From assembly GCA_030407315.1 (NCBI GenBank), contig JALQPE010002783.1, positions 60,954 through 124,953 of the forward strand: DNA of 64,000 nt, read 5' to 3'. The notes under the pieces were generated by a model, which was not told the origin of the DNA, made no database searches, and saw only the letters and a program-made list of their open reading frames with translations. Made by a program: the position numbers and the translations under genes. Source of the DNA: Asparagopsis taxiformis (lineage: Eukaryota > Rhodophyta > Florideophyceae > Bonnemaisoniales > Bonnemaisoniaceae). This document shows, in pieces, positions 23,201-35,300 of this stretch; position 1 is the first letter of the stretch; every line of letters begins with the position of its first letter.

Positions 23201-24622
23201 TACTCGATATACCCATAAAGAGTGAGTCAATGAAAAGGAATGATAATGGTGATAATGCATGGCTATCTGATAGCATCTTTTCTTGAGTACTAAATTGATT
23301 TTGACGAGGATGTAGAGTGATAATGCTAGCATGTAGTGAAAACTATCGTACACTGGGTGGTACTCGTGGTTGCACTGTGCATTGTCCTTCCAACGGATGT
23401 GGAAATCACCGCACGCGACGGTCGCCTATATTGCCCCGCCCACTGTACTAACATAGCATCAGCACCGTCTTTCCGAGATCACCTCTCTCTGCACGAGATT
23501 CTGGACTGCAAAGACTTCTGAATATATCTATGCATACAAAACAGCAAGACTTAGCTTCTAGGAGAACGAAAAACTTTTTATTCTTATCTCACGTTGACAA
23601 CGAAGAAGGACTACCTTTCACTACCGAGATCCCGTTCTCCGTGCGACGAGTTCAACCCCGAAGACCGCAGTTTCCATGCCACGAATCCAAACAACAGAGC
23701 TACCGTAGGCTCCGTTCCGCGAATAGACCACGTCTGTGGAAGCGTATTGTGTTACACTGATAGGCCCTACGCTTCCTACTATCATAGATATGAGCAGAAT
23801 TTTACAGGATAGTGAATACTCTCCGTACTGGAGATTTCGTATTCGTATGGTGTGTAGCCACTAATAGTGGATGATAATTTTGCACTGTTCTTGATATCTC
23901 GTGCATTAATCATAACAGTTAAACATAGATGCTGTATTCAGCTCAAGTTATTTCACATTTGCGATCCACGGAACTCGTGAGATAATTGCGTTGAATTTTT
24001 GAGATGAATTGCGGTGGAAGCAGTATAACTACATATCATACGGGAAGGAGACGGGTTGGTTTGCAATGAGAATATGAATGTGAGTGAGCTCAATACCCCT
24101 GATCTTTATTTTTTTCTTGTTACTGTTCTCTTTCAATGCCCTTCTCTTTGTATTCATCGAGAGTGGAGCTGGTACTCTGTCGGTTTTTCTCTAGCTTGAA
24201 GATTCTCTTTTGTCCGTGATTGAACTCGCTAAAAGTTGGCATCTTGATAAGGAGATGAAAACTCTTTTCGAAAGCGGAAATGCAAGCAATTTATTCAACT
24301 TCAGTCGGTTATTCGTTAATTTCATTATTGACAGCTGTCCTACTCATATCGTCTCGGGGATCACGCGCGATTATTCATACAAACTCCATCGTCCAAAACG
24401 GGTTTTGCGTTCCAAGTCAAATCGCAACTTGTGACCCTCAAATCATCATAGTCCAATGCGTTCCCAGAAGAAGGGATAGGGTCGCTGCTTCAAGCACACC
24501 CGATGCCACTTTATTTCCTGATCAGCGGCTCGTCGTTCGTTCTGTCCGTTTTTCCACCATACAGAAGGCGGTCGCACGAAAAACCGCAATATCCGTAATT
24601 GGACTGGTGGGGCGTAAGTGCG
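20286..24622. other. 4.3 kb intergenic region
   Basis: A+T-rich DNA with many short ORFs. The only item worth noting is the short secretory-looking frame at 23336. A minus-strand frame at 22683-23000 has two hydrophobic stretches but no other support. Confidence 0.45.
23336..23521 (+). CDS. possible small secreted peptide
   Basis: A 61-codon frame beginning MKTIVHWVVLVVALCIVLP looks like a signal peptide, followed by a short polar region with a CPAHC pair and one more Cys. A Cys-containing frame follows at 23594-23812 but stops intervene and no clean intron is seen. May be chance. Confidence 0.2.
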   Translation: MKTIVHWVVLVVALCIVLPTDVEITARDGRLYCPAHCTNIASAPSFRDHLSLHEILDCKDF

Positions 24623-26337
24623 TTATGCAGCATTAGGTGTCTGAGAGGTTGGGTTTCCGCTTGTCTGTGATCCGGGTATTGGCTGCATTGGCGGTGGTGC
24701 CTGTGGTTGTACTGGCTGCGACGGCGCCTGTGGCTGTTGTACTGGCGCCTGCGGCTGCTGTACTGGCGCTTGTGCAAATTGAGAATCTGTGTCACGTTGC
24801 TGTTGCTGTACTAGCGGATAGGGTTGTTGTACCGGGGGCTGTGTCTGTCCTTGCACCACAGCTGGCGATGGCGGCGGTTGTGATGAAGACGGGACCGGCT
24901 GCTGTACAGCGGGAGGTGGGAAGAACTTTGTCGCTTCTGACGTATACGTTTGTGCATTTGGAATATTTGTAGTTGGATACGCCTGTTGTACTGGTGGCGC
25001 ACTTATTGCTGATGATGGCGGTGGTGGTGGTGGATTGAATGGTTGCCCACCAGCAGTACCGTCTGGTTGTGTTGGAGGATGTCCTTGACCAGCAAAGGTC
25101 GTTGGAGGCATGACAACCCCTCCAGTTGTTGCCACCGAACCATCCAATTGTTGCGGTTCATCATCATCCTGTACAGTTCGTCTACGTCTGTACCATAAGG
25201 TACCCACGACGATAATGGCAATAATTGCAATAGTCGCAATAATACCACCAGCGATAGCGCCAACACTCGCTCCACCACCCATGTCTCCTTCATCAACAAC
25301 GCGAATATTAGGACCAGGTGTGAATTCAGCGCCGACACGTTCCATATATTCTCGGAACGCACTTGTCCGCACATAGACCCCTGGTACATCTGGTGTACCA
25401 CAGCCTCTTCCAAATGATACTATGCCTACTTGAACAGGATTGTCGTCTTCATCATATTGGAAGATCGGCCCACCGCTGTCGCCCTGACTGTTACCGAGGA
25501 AAGGGCACCAAATATTGTTTTGTCAGTATGGGTCATGAGAATCTACGAACATGTATGGATTTTGAGAACTTACCATGAATCACATGAGCGATCACTGTAT
25601 CCAGCACATAATTGCGTTTCTGCAAAAACCCTACCTCCATAGCGTTCAATGCATTCTGAAATGGGGAAAATGGGTACATCAACTTGTCGGAGCCTGAATG
25701 TATCTTCATCCGAGTCTGGTTCTATGGAGGAAGTGAATCCGTATCCAGTTACTCTTGAAATGCTGTTCTCTTCGGGTTGACTTGGATCCATATTGAGCCT
25801 CATGAATCGGCGAGTGGATGCTGGTCGTTCGAGTCTGATGAGTGCAATATCATTAACCCTTTGTGAAGGACTATCACTGTATTCCGGATGATTAAATACA
25901 CGGTCCACATCAATCTCCTCAACACCAGGAGAGTCGAGAGCATCATCCGAAAAAGCTTGTGTCGTTCCAACTATTGCTGTTGTGGAAAAGGAAAAAAATT
26001 CGCAATGCGCCGCGGATAACACCCATGTGGAAGAGATTAGGCTTCCAGTACACAAGCTACCGCTGCTGGAGACAAGCGCAACCATTACTTCACGAAGACT
26101 GTCAGATTGGACAAAATCGCCGTTTACAATACGTGGGGTTGGTGAATGAGCGGTGTTTGTTGAATTGCGTCTAGCTTCCCGGAGCGAGGTGTATGGTTGC
26201 TTGAGGGATATTGTGCGTGTCAATGGCCTGTCTGGTTGTAGGACGACTGGACATTGTTTTTCCTGGCGGAATGAGAGATGGAGTGTTGATGCACATGCCG
26301 TAGTGATAACGGCTAGAAGAAACACGTATGGGGCCAT
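24623..26337 (-). CDS. membrane-anchored trypsin-like protease, copy 1
   Basis: Two exons, 26337-25574 and 25487-24623, with an 86-bp GT..AG intron that splits the Cys codon before QGDSGGP (phase 2); 542 aa. There is a signal peptide (about 1-15), a propeptide, and an activation site PR|IVNG at 69-70. The catalytic residues are His111 (SAAHC), Asp163 (NDIAL) and Ser259 (CQGDSGGP). Asp253, six residues before the Ser, is the trypsin-type pocket residue, so cleavage after Lys/Arg is expected. The domain is followed by a transmembrane helix (VGAIAGGIIATIAIIAIIVV) with an RRRR stop-transfer, then a cytoplasmic tail of about 200 residues rich in Pro, Gln and PVQQ repeats. Type I topology puts the protease outside. 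An in-frame ATG 10 codons upstream (26367) is less likely. Confidence 0.88.
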
Positions 26338-28319
26338 GGTCAAAGCTATGGTGGGGACTGATAGCAAACCGGATGGTGAGAGTCATCGGATAGATAGTGG
26401 TGTTTTATATCCATGTGATGCGTCGATCAGTTTATCGGCCTTGCAGGTGTACCCAGTGCTTTTTAATTATTACAATACATGACATGTTTAGTAAACACAT
26501 CAACCCGAGCTGCAGTTGTATTCGACTCTGTTCCGTTCTCAACAGCCATGAGACATGGAAGCTACATCTGGAGATCAATTGTTCTCTCCAAACTTTCGCT
26601 TTAGAGACTTCACCCAGCGAATCATTGCTGAATTCATTCGAAGCAATGCTGGCAAGTTGATGAATTAAAAAAACCGGGAGTAAGAGTTGGTGTTGTGGGC
26701 ATTGTTGGAAGGCTCCGAACAGTATCTTAGCCTGCTAGGTCAGATAGCAGACTTATGAAACGCGCGGATCGAAGTGGGACTGCCTAATTGGGTGGAGTTA
26801 CGTCCATAGAGCTTTCTGAATGCATTAAAATTTCTAGATACGTTTAAGGAGTTGCATGCTGGCCATCGCTCGAGACGTCTCTTTCATTACAGAAGGAATA
26901 TAAGGGTGCAATAACGCATTTTAATGCTTTGCTGCATTAGATGTAAGATTGGCAATTCATTGCTGTGCAGAAATTCAACGGGATACTGGAACTGGTACAT
27001 CCCTGCGGAGGCCACTAGTGAAGTGAGTGTACTTTCTCCGCGCGGGAGGATGAGCCGGCAATAGGAAGGGAAAAATCGGAGGCTTGCAGTAGTGTCCAGC
27101 TCGGTTTAACGGAGTTTAGTCGCGAAAGATTTGTTTCACTTGAATCCATGTCTTGACTGCAAATCGCTGCCCGTATGCGATTTTCAACGCTCGCCGTGCG
27201 TGCACACTCGATTCGATGACATGTCGTCTCTCGGCATATCTTACTTTTTCTACTCTGAAAAAAACGTCGTAGCCAATGAAACGGCAGAGTAGCAATCGAC
27301 AGCAATGAATGTTTCTAATTTAACTTGAGACGCCTTGTATTGGCCAGCTATTCAGTCCTCCATCTTAACGAACGCCACTCAGGCGCAGCTTTGCCACGTC
27401 CTCATCTGCCCCAACGAAATTATCGCAGAATTAAGTACAGCTGTACACACAACCCGCGGGCTGCATCTAACGCGCTGACATTCCACGATTGTACGTCAGA
27501 TATGGACATCTGTGGAATCTTCGTCTATGCTTCAAGTTGAAATCTAGTACTTGCATGAGTTTCGGCTAAACTCTCATCGTCTTATGTTCTACATCGCTGC
27601 CCTCAATGCGAAGAATGATTCATCAAAATTTGCCAGGGTTTCTTATGAAATCCGAATATTCCTGCATCCGCCTCTTCTAGTCTTTCTAGTGAGACTTGGA
27701 CTCACTGTAATAATCGAAAATCTCGACGAAATTCTTCCGATCATGCCAGCTATACTAATCATTCTCCAGCATCTTTCAGCTGCCGCCAGTTGCCACCCTC
27801 GGTCTGAAATTCGAAGCTGGCCAAATGTGTGAACAACTCATGTGCTATTCAGTACGGAGATGCTCGGCAATTCTACAAGCTCCTCCTCCAATCATAGTCA
27901 GATCTCATTTTAATTTAGAGGAAGCAAAAAAGTAAACTGTACGTCCTTTCTTGATGTCAGGATGCTAAATTAAATTTAATCCTCGAAACCCCCAATTTAT
28001 TTTAAACAGCTGTCCGTAAAACTCAAATATCTCGATGTCTGACAAATCACCACCCTACGGCTCCCCCGTCCAGAGCCGTGCGTCTGCACTCCAATCCGGT
28101 ATCGTGGTCACATCGTTCCAATCTCATGAATGAAAGCAAAGCCGCCCAAATGCAGCTTTCATGAGATCTGCAGCGTACGGTCCTAACCTCTGGTTTCATC
28201 TACCCCCGCAATCCGTCACCGAGCAAAGACACCATGTGTGACCACAGAGTTGGTTGTACAATTGGCAACCAATAAGCGCGTACACGGCTACTTAGCCAGC
28301 GATGTTGTTTGATCAACTG
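26338..28319. other. intergenic between protease copies 1 and 2
   Basis: Holds the promoter of copy 1 at its left end. No protease fragments or other genes recognised in the remaining 1.9 kb. Confidence 0.5.
26403..26409 (-). promoter_or_regulatory. TATA box of protease copy 1
   Basis: TATAAAA on the minus strand, 66 nt upstream of the ATG at 26337. Confidence 0.5.
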
Positions 28320-29752
28320 TCAATGATGCGGATATGCACTCTGTTGCGCGACGCCCGTCGGCAATACATTTGTCCCTGCTGGCACATTTGCATCGGGATA
28401 TGACGGTTGCACTGGTGGCGCATGCAATGCATTCACATCTGCAGCGCCGACTGGTTGCGCCGCAGCATAGTCCTGGCCTGAATCAACCTGTTGTTTTCCC
28501 TCGGCTGTCTCCAATTGCGCCATCGCTTCAGCTCGCTTCTTTCTTCTGCGAATGTACCACCATACCAGCAGCGCAATAATTATGACAACTCCTACAACAA
28601 CCCCGGCCACAATACCACCGCTAGAACCCGACCTGACTTTGGGTCGACGCATCCTATCACTTGTTTCGCTCATCATAACGCGATTGTTGGACCCAGATGT
28701 GAATTCCGCTCCCACACTTTTCAAAAATCCTCGGAACGCACTCGTCCGTACGTTGACAACTGCTGCACCCGTCTCCCCGTGCCTGGCTCCAAATGATATT
28801 ACGCCCATCTGAATGGGGTTGTTCTCGTTGTCATACTGGAAGATCGGTCCTCCACTACTACCCAGACTGTTTCCGTTGCGAGAGCATCAAAGAGCGTTTT
28901 GTTAGTGATGAGTCATAAGAATCTTCCATTGTGTGTATCCAGTTGAGGCGATGTGAACTTACCATGATGCGCATGGGCGATCACTGTACCCGGCACAGAG
29001 ATGTCTGTCTGAGAAAATCCTGCCTCCATAGCGTTCATTGCATCTTGAATTTGAGAAAATTGGCACATCGATCTGTCGAAAACGTCCCGGATCTTGGAGT
29101 GGCTCCGTGTCCATGAAGACAGTGGCTTCACGTCCAGATACCCTGTAAAAGTCAGCCAGGTGGGGCTGATCTGGGTCCATATTGAGTCTCATGAATCGAC
29201 GAGTGGATGCTGGTTGTGCGAGTTTCACGAGAGCAATATCATTTGCGCGTCTTGAATGGTCTTCTTCACTGTAGTCTGGATGAGGAAATACAGCTTCCAC
29301 GGAGATTTGTTCACCACCTGCAAATCTGAGACCAGCAGAGCTATCCAATACATGTTCGTTGCCAACCACTGCTAAGGAATTGATCAACGCCTTGCAATGG
29401 GCTGCGGTTAATACCCATGTAGAGGAGATTAGACTTCCTCTGCACACAGGCTTGAAATCGCCAGAATTTTGCCGATTCAAAAATGTGACCATCACCTCTC
29501 GCAGGTTGGTAGAACGGAGAAGATCACCATTCGCAGTATGTGTGGGGGACGAATGAACAGCATTAGACGCTTTTCCCTCATCTATTGGTTGGATTTTTTG
29601 TGGCAGGATATGGGATGTTGCGGATGTCAGCAGAACACTGCGCTGTGGAATGACGGGATATTGATTTTCCTGTGGAAAGAAGGATCGAGTGCTGTTGAAC
29701 ACGCCAAGGCTAAGACGCTTTGAAGAAGGAAAAGCCGAGTAACGAAAGTCAT
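28320..29752 (-). pseudogene. membrane-anchored protease homologue, copy 2, impaired
   Basis: Exon 1 ends at 28964 and exon 2 is 28866-28320, with a 97-bp GT..AG intron at the same phase-2 site as its neighbours. The start ATG at 29752 gives a good signal peptide (MTFVTRLFLLQSVLALACS), but that frame is one base out of register with the protease domain. The shift lies near 29670-29690, so the gene is broken or a sequence error is present. The triad His (TAAHC), Asp (NDIAL) and Ser are kept. The activation motif RIVNG is replaced by HTANG, and CQGDSGGP is CLGSSGGP (Asp194 to Ser, chymotrypsin numbering). A transmembrane helix (GGIVAGVVVGVVIIIALLVWWY) and a short tail of about 75 residues follow. 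It is probably inactive as a protease. Confidence 0.75.
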
Positions 29753-29802
29753 TTTGAGATGGGTTACTATCTACATCAGATTAGTTGGGATGTTCGGTCG
29801 TC

Positions 29803-29810
29803 TTTTTATA
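29803..29810 (-). promoter_or_regulatory. TATA box of protease copy 2
   Basis: TATAAAAA on the minus strand, 51 nt upstream of the ATG at 29752. Confidence 0.5.
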
Positions 29811-30859
29811 ACAGTAGCATGGGGTTGGAAAAAGAGCATTTTGTTCAATCCATCATTGGTGTACATGGCGCTGTTAACCGTTAGGATTGATGAGTGCGGC
29901 GGCGGGAAAGCTGTAATCCATACCTTATTACTTTGCTGATATTCGCTACTCTCGTTCAAGATGCAGGCCAAGTGAGCCATTGCTGGATGCTTCAGAAGCA
30001 CTGTTGGCAAAATAATATTTTCTCCTTCACGTTGTATTCAGGATCACGTTTTGTGATTCACGATGACTGGGCGAAAGTGAGAGCGAAAAATCGTTGGCTA
30101 AGAACACAAAGTCAGAAGATACGTGGGCTCGGTCTACGTAGTGAGATGACGATTGGCTTGTGGAACGTATAGTGCCATTAGAGCTACCAAGTATGTTGCG
30201 TAACGCTCAGTGATGACTTGGAAGGAAAATGCGCCGCTGCATGTGCACGGTGCATCAACGACAATAATATATGAGGAATGAGAAACGTACTTGACAGTTG
30301 TGGGGCAATGCCGATTAAATCTTTCCGAGATCTATGGGGTTATTTTGGTACAGGTTGATACGCAGCGAGCTGGTGTGTTCCCCTTGTTGCCGCATGGTGT
30401 GCAGACGAAAACAAGGTTGGCCGTGTAAAAGTGGAGCTGGGGTGTGGCATACTGGCGCCAGTATGAGGTGGACATACTCTTATAGTCCCCTATTGAAAAG
30501 ACACTGTCCAGGTCCACGTGCAGCAAGGCCAATTGTTTCGTTCATTGTTGAACCATGCGATGATGGACTACGCTTACCTGTGATAAACGTGGAGCAAATC
30601 GGAGACGGCGGCATTAGCAGATGAAGTATGTACATTACGGCCGACCGGTTGGTTGGGCATGACGCGAGTCTCAGGACTGCAGGAGTCCAAAGGATTTAAT
30701 AAAAATTTCATAAAAATTCCTGAATATTGTCATGCCGTATCTCACCTATATAAATCCACGGATCTGAAATATACGATTGCAGTCTCTCTTCATAGCCCGA
30801 CATTGCCAGAACAGAAAAACCATCAGCCGCAGCACTCCGAATAAGTCCTGACAGACATA
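29811..30859. other. intergenic between protease copies 2 and 3
   Basis: About 1 kb with no recognised gene. A plus-strand CTATATAAAT near 30748 has no gene downstream that it could serve. Confidence 0.5.
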
Positions 30860-32773
30860 TCACGATGCTGGCGGTGCGTTGTTCGATCCGTCATTTCCAC
30901 CCGACTGCGCTGTATTTGGCGCCGAACCATACGGCGTATATGCCTCCATTGCAGGCGGGGGAACTGTCGGCGCGACAGCAGGCTGTGATACCACAGGCGC
31001 AGCATAGCCCGGCGCTACATTTGGCAGATCACCGGTTGGCGGTGCCGAAACTTTCTCCACGGGCGTCGTCGTCGGCAGTTGCGTAGGAATCGGCGGTTGC
31101 TGTACTAGCGCTTGTGTCTGTTCGGGCGCTGCTTGAGGCGGCGGCGGCACGTGCGGCTGTTGTTGTAACACGTGCGCAGGCGGCGGTGTGGGATACATCT
31201 GTTGTTGCGGCGCACCTGCAGTCGCTGCCGGTGGGTACATCTGTGCTTGTTGCATATTGGGAGATAGCGGTGGCGGGTACGTCTGTTGTGCAGGTGACGG
31301 TGTTTGGTATTGTGGCACCATTGCCGGATTTAGTGTTGATGTTTGTTGTGGTGAAGCATATACCGTCTGTTGCGTAACCGGAGGTGGGAATAGTCTTGTT
31401 GCTTCTGACCTATACGCTTGGGCTTTTGGCACGGTTGCACTTGGATACGGCTGTTGAGTCGGTGGTGCACTTGTTGCCGATGGCGGTGGTGGTGGGCTCA
31501 ACGGTTGTCCATTAGCGGTAGCTTGAGCTTGGGGATAGGCATAACCAGCATTGGTCGTCGGAGGGAGCATTGAGCCGTCTCCCATGGTTTTCACAGGGTC
31601 GTCTATTTCTGACTTGCTATCATTCCGCATTCTGCGTCGGCGTCTATACCAGAGCCAGAGCAAGATGATTATGACAAGTACAATAATCAGTGCAACAATA
31701 GCACCTGCGATAGCGGCAGTATTTGACCCATCGTCGAATACAGTGCGGATGTTAGGACCAGGTGTGAATTCAGCGCCGACACTTTCCATATATTCTCGGA
31801 ACGCACTCGTCCGCACATAGACCCCTGGCACATCTGGCTCTCCACAGCCTCTTCCAAATGATATTATGCCTACTTGAACAGGATTGTCGTCTTCATCATA
31901 TTGGAAGATCGGCCCACCGCTGTCACCCTGACTGTTTCCGATGCAAGGGTACCAAGTAGTGTTGTGTCAGTAATGGGTTATCAGAATCTGCCAAGTTGTA
32001 TAGACTACGTGAACTTACCATGGACCACATGAGCGATCACTGTATCCAGCACAGAGTTGCCTTTCTGGGAAAATCTGGCCTCTATAGCGTTGCATGCATT
32101 CTGAAATGGAGAAAATGGGCATGTCGACTTGTCGGAGACTTAACGCATCTTCATCTTGTGCTGGGTCCATGAAGAATGTAAGCCCGTATCCAGCCAGTCT
32201 TGAAATGCTGTTCTCTTCGGGTTGACTTGGATCTATATTGAGTCTCATGATTCGGCGAGTGGATGCCGGTCGTTCGAGTCTGATGAGTGCGATATCATTA
32301 GCCCTTCGCGAAGGACTATCACTGAAATCTGGGTGATTAAATACACGGTCCACGTTAATTGTTTCACCTCCAGAAGAGGTTAGAGAATCACCTGAAGGAG
32401 CTTGTGTCGCTCCAACTATTGCTGTCGTGGAAATTGAACTTAGTTCGCAATGCGCCACGGATAACACCCATGTGGAAGAGATTAGGCTTCCAGTACACAA
32501 CCTACCTCTACTGGAGACAAGCGCAACCATTACTTCACGAAGACTGTCAGATTGGACAAAATCGCCGTTTACAATACGTGGAGAAGTTAACCGATAGGTG
32601 GCTGTGCCATTTTGTTGTACTGCTCGGAAGGTACTGTGGGAGCGTATGTGTGTTACTATTCGAGTTGACGGCCTATCAGGCTCTAGAATGACGGGGCACT
32701 CTTGGCGAAACGTAGTGTAGAGTGTCGTGGCCTGAGTCAACGCGACGAAGGCAAGGACTAGATTTGCAGCCAT
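30860..32773 (-). CDS. membrane-anchored serine protease, copy 3
   Basis: Two exons, 32773-32019 and 31931-30860, with an 87-bp GT..AG intron at the same phase-2 position as copies 1 and 2; 608 aa. There is a signal peptide (MAANLVLAFVALTQATT), propeptide, activation site PRIVNG, His in SVAHC, Asp in NDIALIRL and Ser in CQGDSGGP, so the triad and activation residues are intact. The pocket position is Gly (SCGPCQGDS), not Asp, which suggests chymotrypsin- or elastase-like rather than trypsin-like specificity. The transmembrane helix (AAIAGAIVALIIVLVIIILLWLWY) with RRRRR is followed by the longest tail of the three, about 260 residues very rich in Pro, Gln and Ala with QQ-Y-P patterns. Closely related to copy 1 over much of the protease domain. 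Confidence 0.88.
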
Positions 32774-34569
32774 GGGCATTTCGGAACGTGGGCTGCTAAA
32801 CAGAGATGGAGGTAGCAGGGTTTGCAAGGGTAATGTTGAAAACATCAGAGAGCGCGTCGAGGTTTTAAGGGCGACATAGACGAGGTTGTTAGCAGTTTGA
32901 CGATTTGTCAACATTGTGCTATGAACGTGTAGCGTTCTGAAAATGTGCGATATATGAGAATAATTGGCCACGAGCTGATATCGAATACAGTCGCGATGCA
33001 GCTGTACTTGTTCATTGCTGAACAGAAAACGTTAAGGCCATACCGCTCATACACTACGTGATACTACGAAAAGATATTTTGAACGTGGATTGCAGTCTTG
33101 CCAACCTAGGACTTTAATTCGTTGTGCTGGATGCCAAGTTTGCACCCTTATTTATATGATGCCAAGCGGAGAATCGGAACCTGCAGTTATGCGCTCGTTT
33201 TTTACCCCTGATATACAACTGTACTCACACTATGCATCTCAGACCAACTGTCATTCGCACGCAAGTGCAGTTGCACTGATGTATTATTGAGATTTCATCT
33301 CGGACAAACTTTCTGAATAACCCCCATTCTGGCCGAAATAGGATCTATGTCTGCACCCTTCGCATTAGCCCTAATTATGTCCGAATAGTAAAACCATCAG
33401 ACCACATGTCCAGGGTGAGGTGGCTGACCGCTGCTTCCACAACTTGCAACACCGTTCCAACCGGCAAACCATGAAATAAAGAATGTATCCTGCGCATTGC
33501 TATCTCGTCCCAGAACGGCGCTGTCCAAAATTACTCGGAGTTTAACAGAATATATGAGACGCCCCGTAGGCCTCGCTTTCGTATCGTTTGCACGCGGGAT
33601 GACTCGTCTCGGACGAGGCGCCTCGTCGCAGCGGAAAATCTATGAAAATAACAAAAATATAAACAGGGTAAAAGGTAGCAGATAGTACGTAACAAGTGTA
33701 ATCACATCGTAACAGTTTGCGCTAATGTGCTAAGTTTGGATTAAAACTGCACAATTAGGGTAGAGTGTATGATCACCTTTCCATCGCAATGCGTAACCCA
33801 TGACTTGTACAGTGCGCGACAGTTCTAAAAATTACCCCCGATTTCTGCGATTACTCAGGAACCACACAGCAATGAGAACTCCGATTGCAACCAATTATCA
33901 TCCAGGGGCGTGCGGTAACACACCTGTAAGCCATGCACGTCACTCATTCTAGATCATAGATCTTGAAATATCTTTTATCATAAAAAGATACGTACTACCA
34001 GTGAGAATACACTCAAGCTATAGTTTCAAATTTTAAAAGAAATCTAAGCTTTTCATCTCAATATTACCAACAAAGTATGCAATGTTGAAAACCAGTCGTG
34101 ACTGTCATACAAAACACGGCAGTTATCAGTTGTTTCGAGCTAAACTGTCGAACAATGGAAACTTTACATCTTGTTTCTCCCTATCCAAGACGTACATCGA
34201 CGAACTTCAATCATTCTTTGGAAACTTCACTTCACCCACAACATCTAGATCTTTTCTACGCAATGTAAGACTCCATTTACAACAATTTAGACAGTACTTC
34301 TTACCTCCGTCATCGACACTACAATTTCTTTACAGAAATCAGGACGGAAGCAGAGTTGTTCTGCTATGGAGCTCCGTTATACAGAGTATGATTCAAAAAA
34401 GCCCTACGAGTCTTCCTACTTGAAAAATGCAAAAAACACTTAGGGGAAAGCCTCAACAAGTCATCATTTAAACACTGGATTTCCATCAAGTCTTCGATTC
34501 ATACAATTTAAATTCGAGAATGATGACAAAAGAGATTCCTATCATCGTTGGAACTACAAAGTAAAAAGC
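32774..34569. other. intergenic, no gene recognised
   Basis: The left end should hold the promoter of protease copy 3, for which only a weak CTTAAAA is seen. The rest is A+T-rich spacer before the transposase remnant. Confidence 0.5.
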
Positions 34570-35300
34570 TCACTACCTTCTAGAATTGAAATCTGACATA
34601 GATTTCAAACAGCATGGAAAAAACTTGAATGATTTGAAAGAGAAAGCCTGAAAACATCTGAAGTAGCTTTGAAAGCTTTGATTCGACCGTTCAAGGTTTC
34701 ATGGCGGGCACGAAGTAGACTTGAGGTACGCGAATCTTTTCCTGGTGCGACGAGAAAATAACGTTCATCGTTATAGCCTCTATCTGTTAAAACCACTTCT
34801 CCTGGAAGAAGTTCTTTTTCCGACCATCACGAAATATTTCAACGTCTGGGTAGGATCCACAAGGATATGGACCGTTTACCCATACGATATGACCTTTAGA
34901 AGTACTGACTCCTATTTCATATCGCGGACCTGGTCCCCTGAATTTGTGACTGTACCAAATTGAATTGAACGGAGAATGTTCTTGAATACGACAGTCGGTT
35001 CCATCGACGGTCATGACACAAGAAGTTTCATTAGGCCTCACGCCCGAAAAACCTTCACCACCGTACCAACCACGGAATTTTGCAGCACCGGCACTGAAAA
35101 ACTGCCCAGTGCTACATCCGAAGACAATCACATTCTCCGAAAATTTGAGTTCGGTCATACCAGCGAGAAGGAGATGATCGTCAAGCATCTCTGCTTCTCT
35201 GCAATGCTCTATCCATGGTTTCGAATCATCGGAAGGTACAGATGTTCCCAAAAGCCTCGTGAGGTACTAACTCATTACGTCTCTTTCTCCTTCTGTCAAC
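34570..35300 (-). pseudogene. PIF/Harbinger/IS5-like transposase remnant
   Basis: The minus strand encodes characteristic phrases of DDE_Tnp_4-type transposases. In order these are VDGTDCRIQE (first Asp), WYSHKFRGPGPRYEIGVS, GHIVWVNGPYPCGSYPD (second Asp), then, in another frame, LTDRGYNDERYF and a LLRARHETLNGRIK helix (third acidic residue). The frame changes once near 34800-34825, so the enzyme is broken. The N-terminal DNA-binding part and terminal inverted repeats were not identified. Confidence 0.75.

Noticed and set aside
29675..29710. Intron repairing the frame of protease copy 2
   Set aside because: A CCACAG acceptor-like string exists, but the possible intron would be about 32 bp; a one-base shift is simpler.
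30748..30757. Plus-strand TATA-like string
   Set aside because: No plus-strand gene follows; the DNA downstream is the 3' end of protease copy 3 on the other strand.
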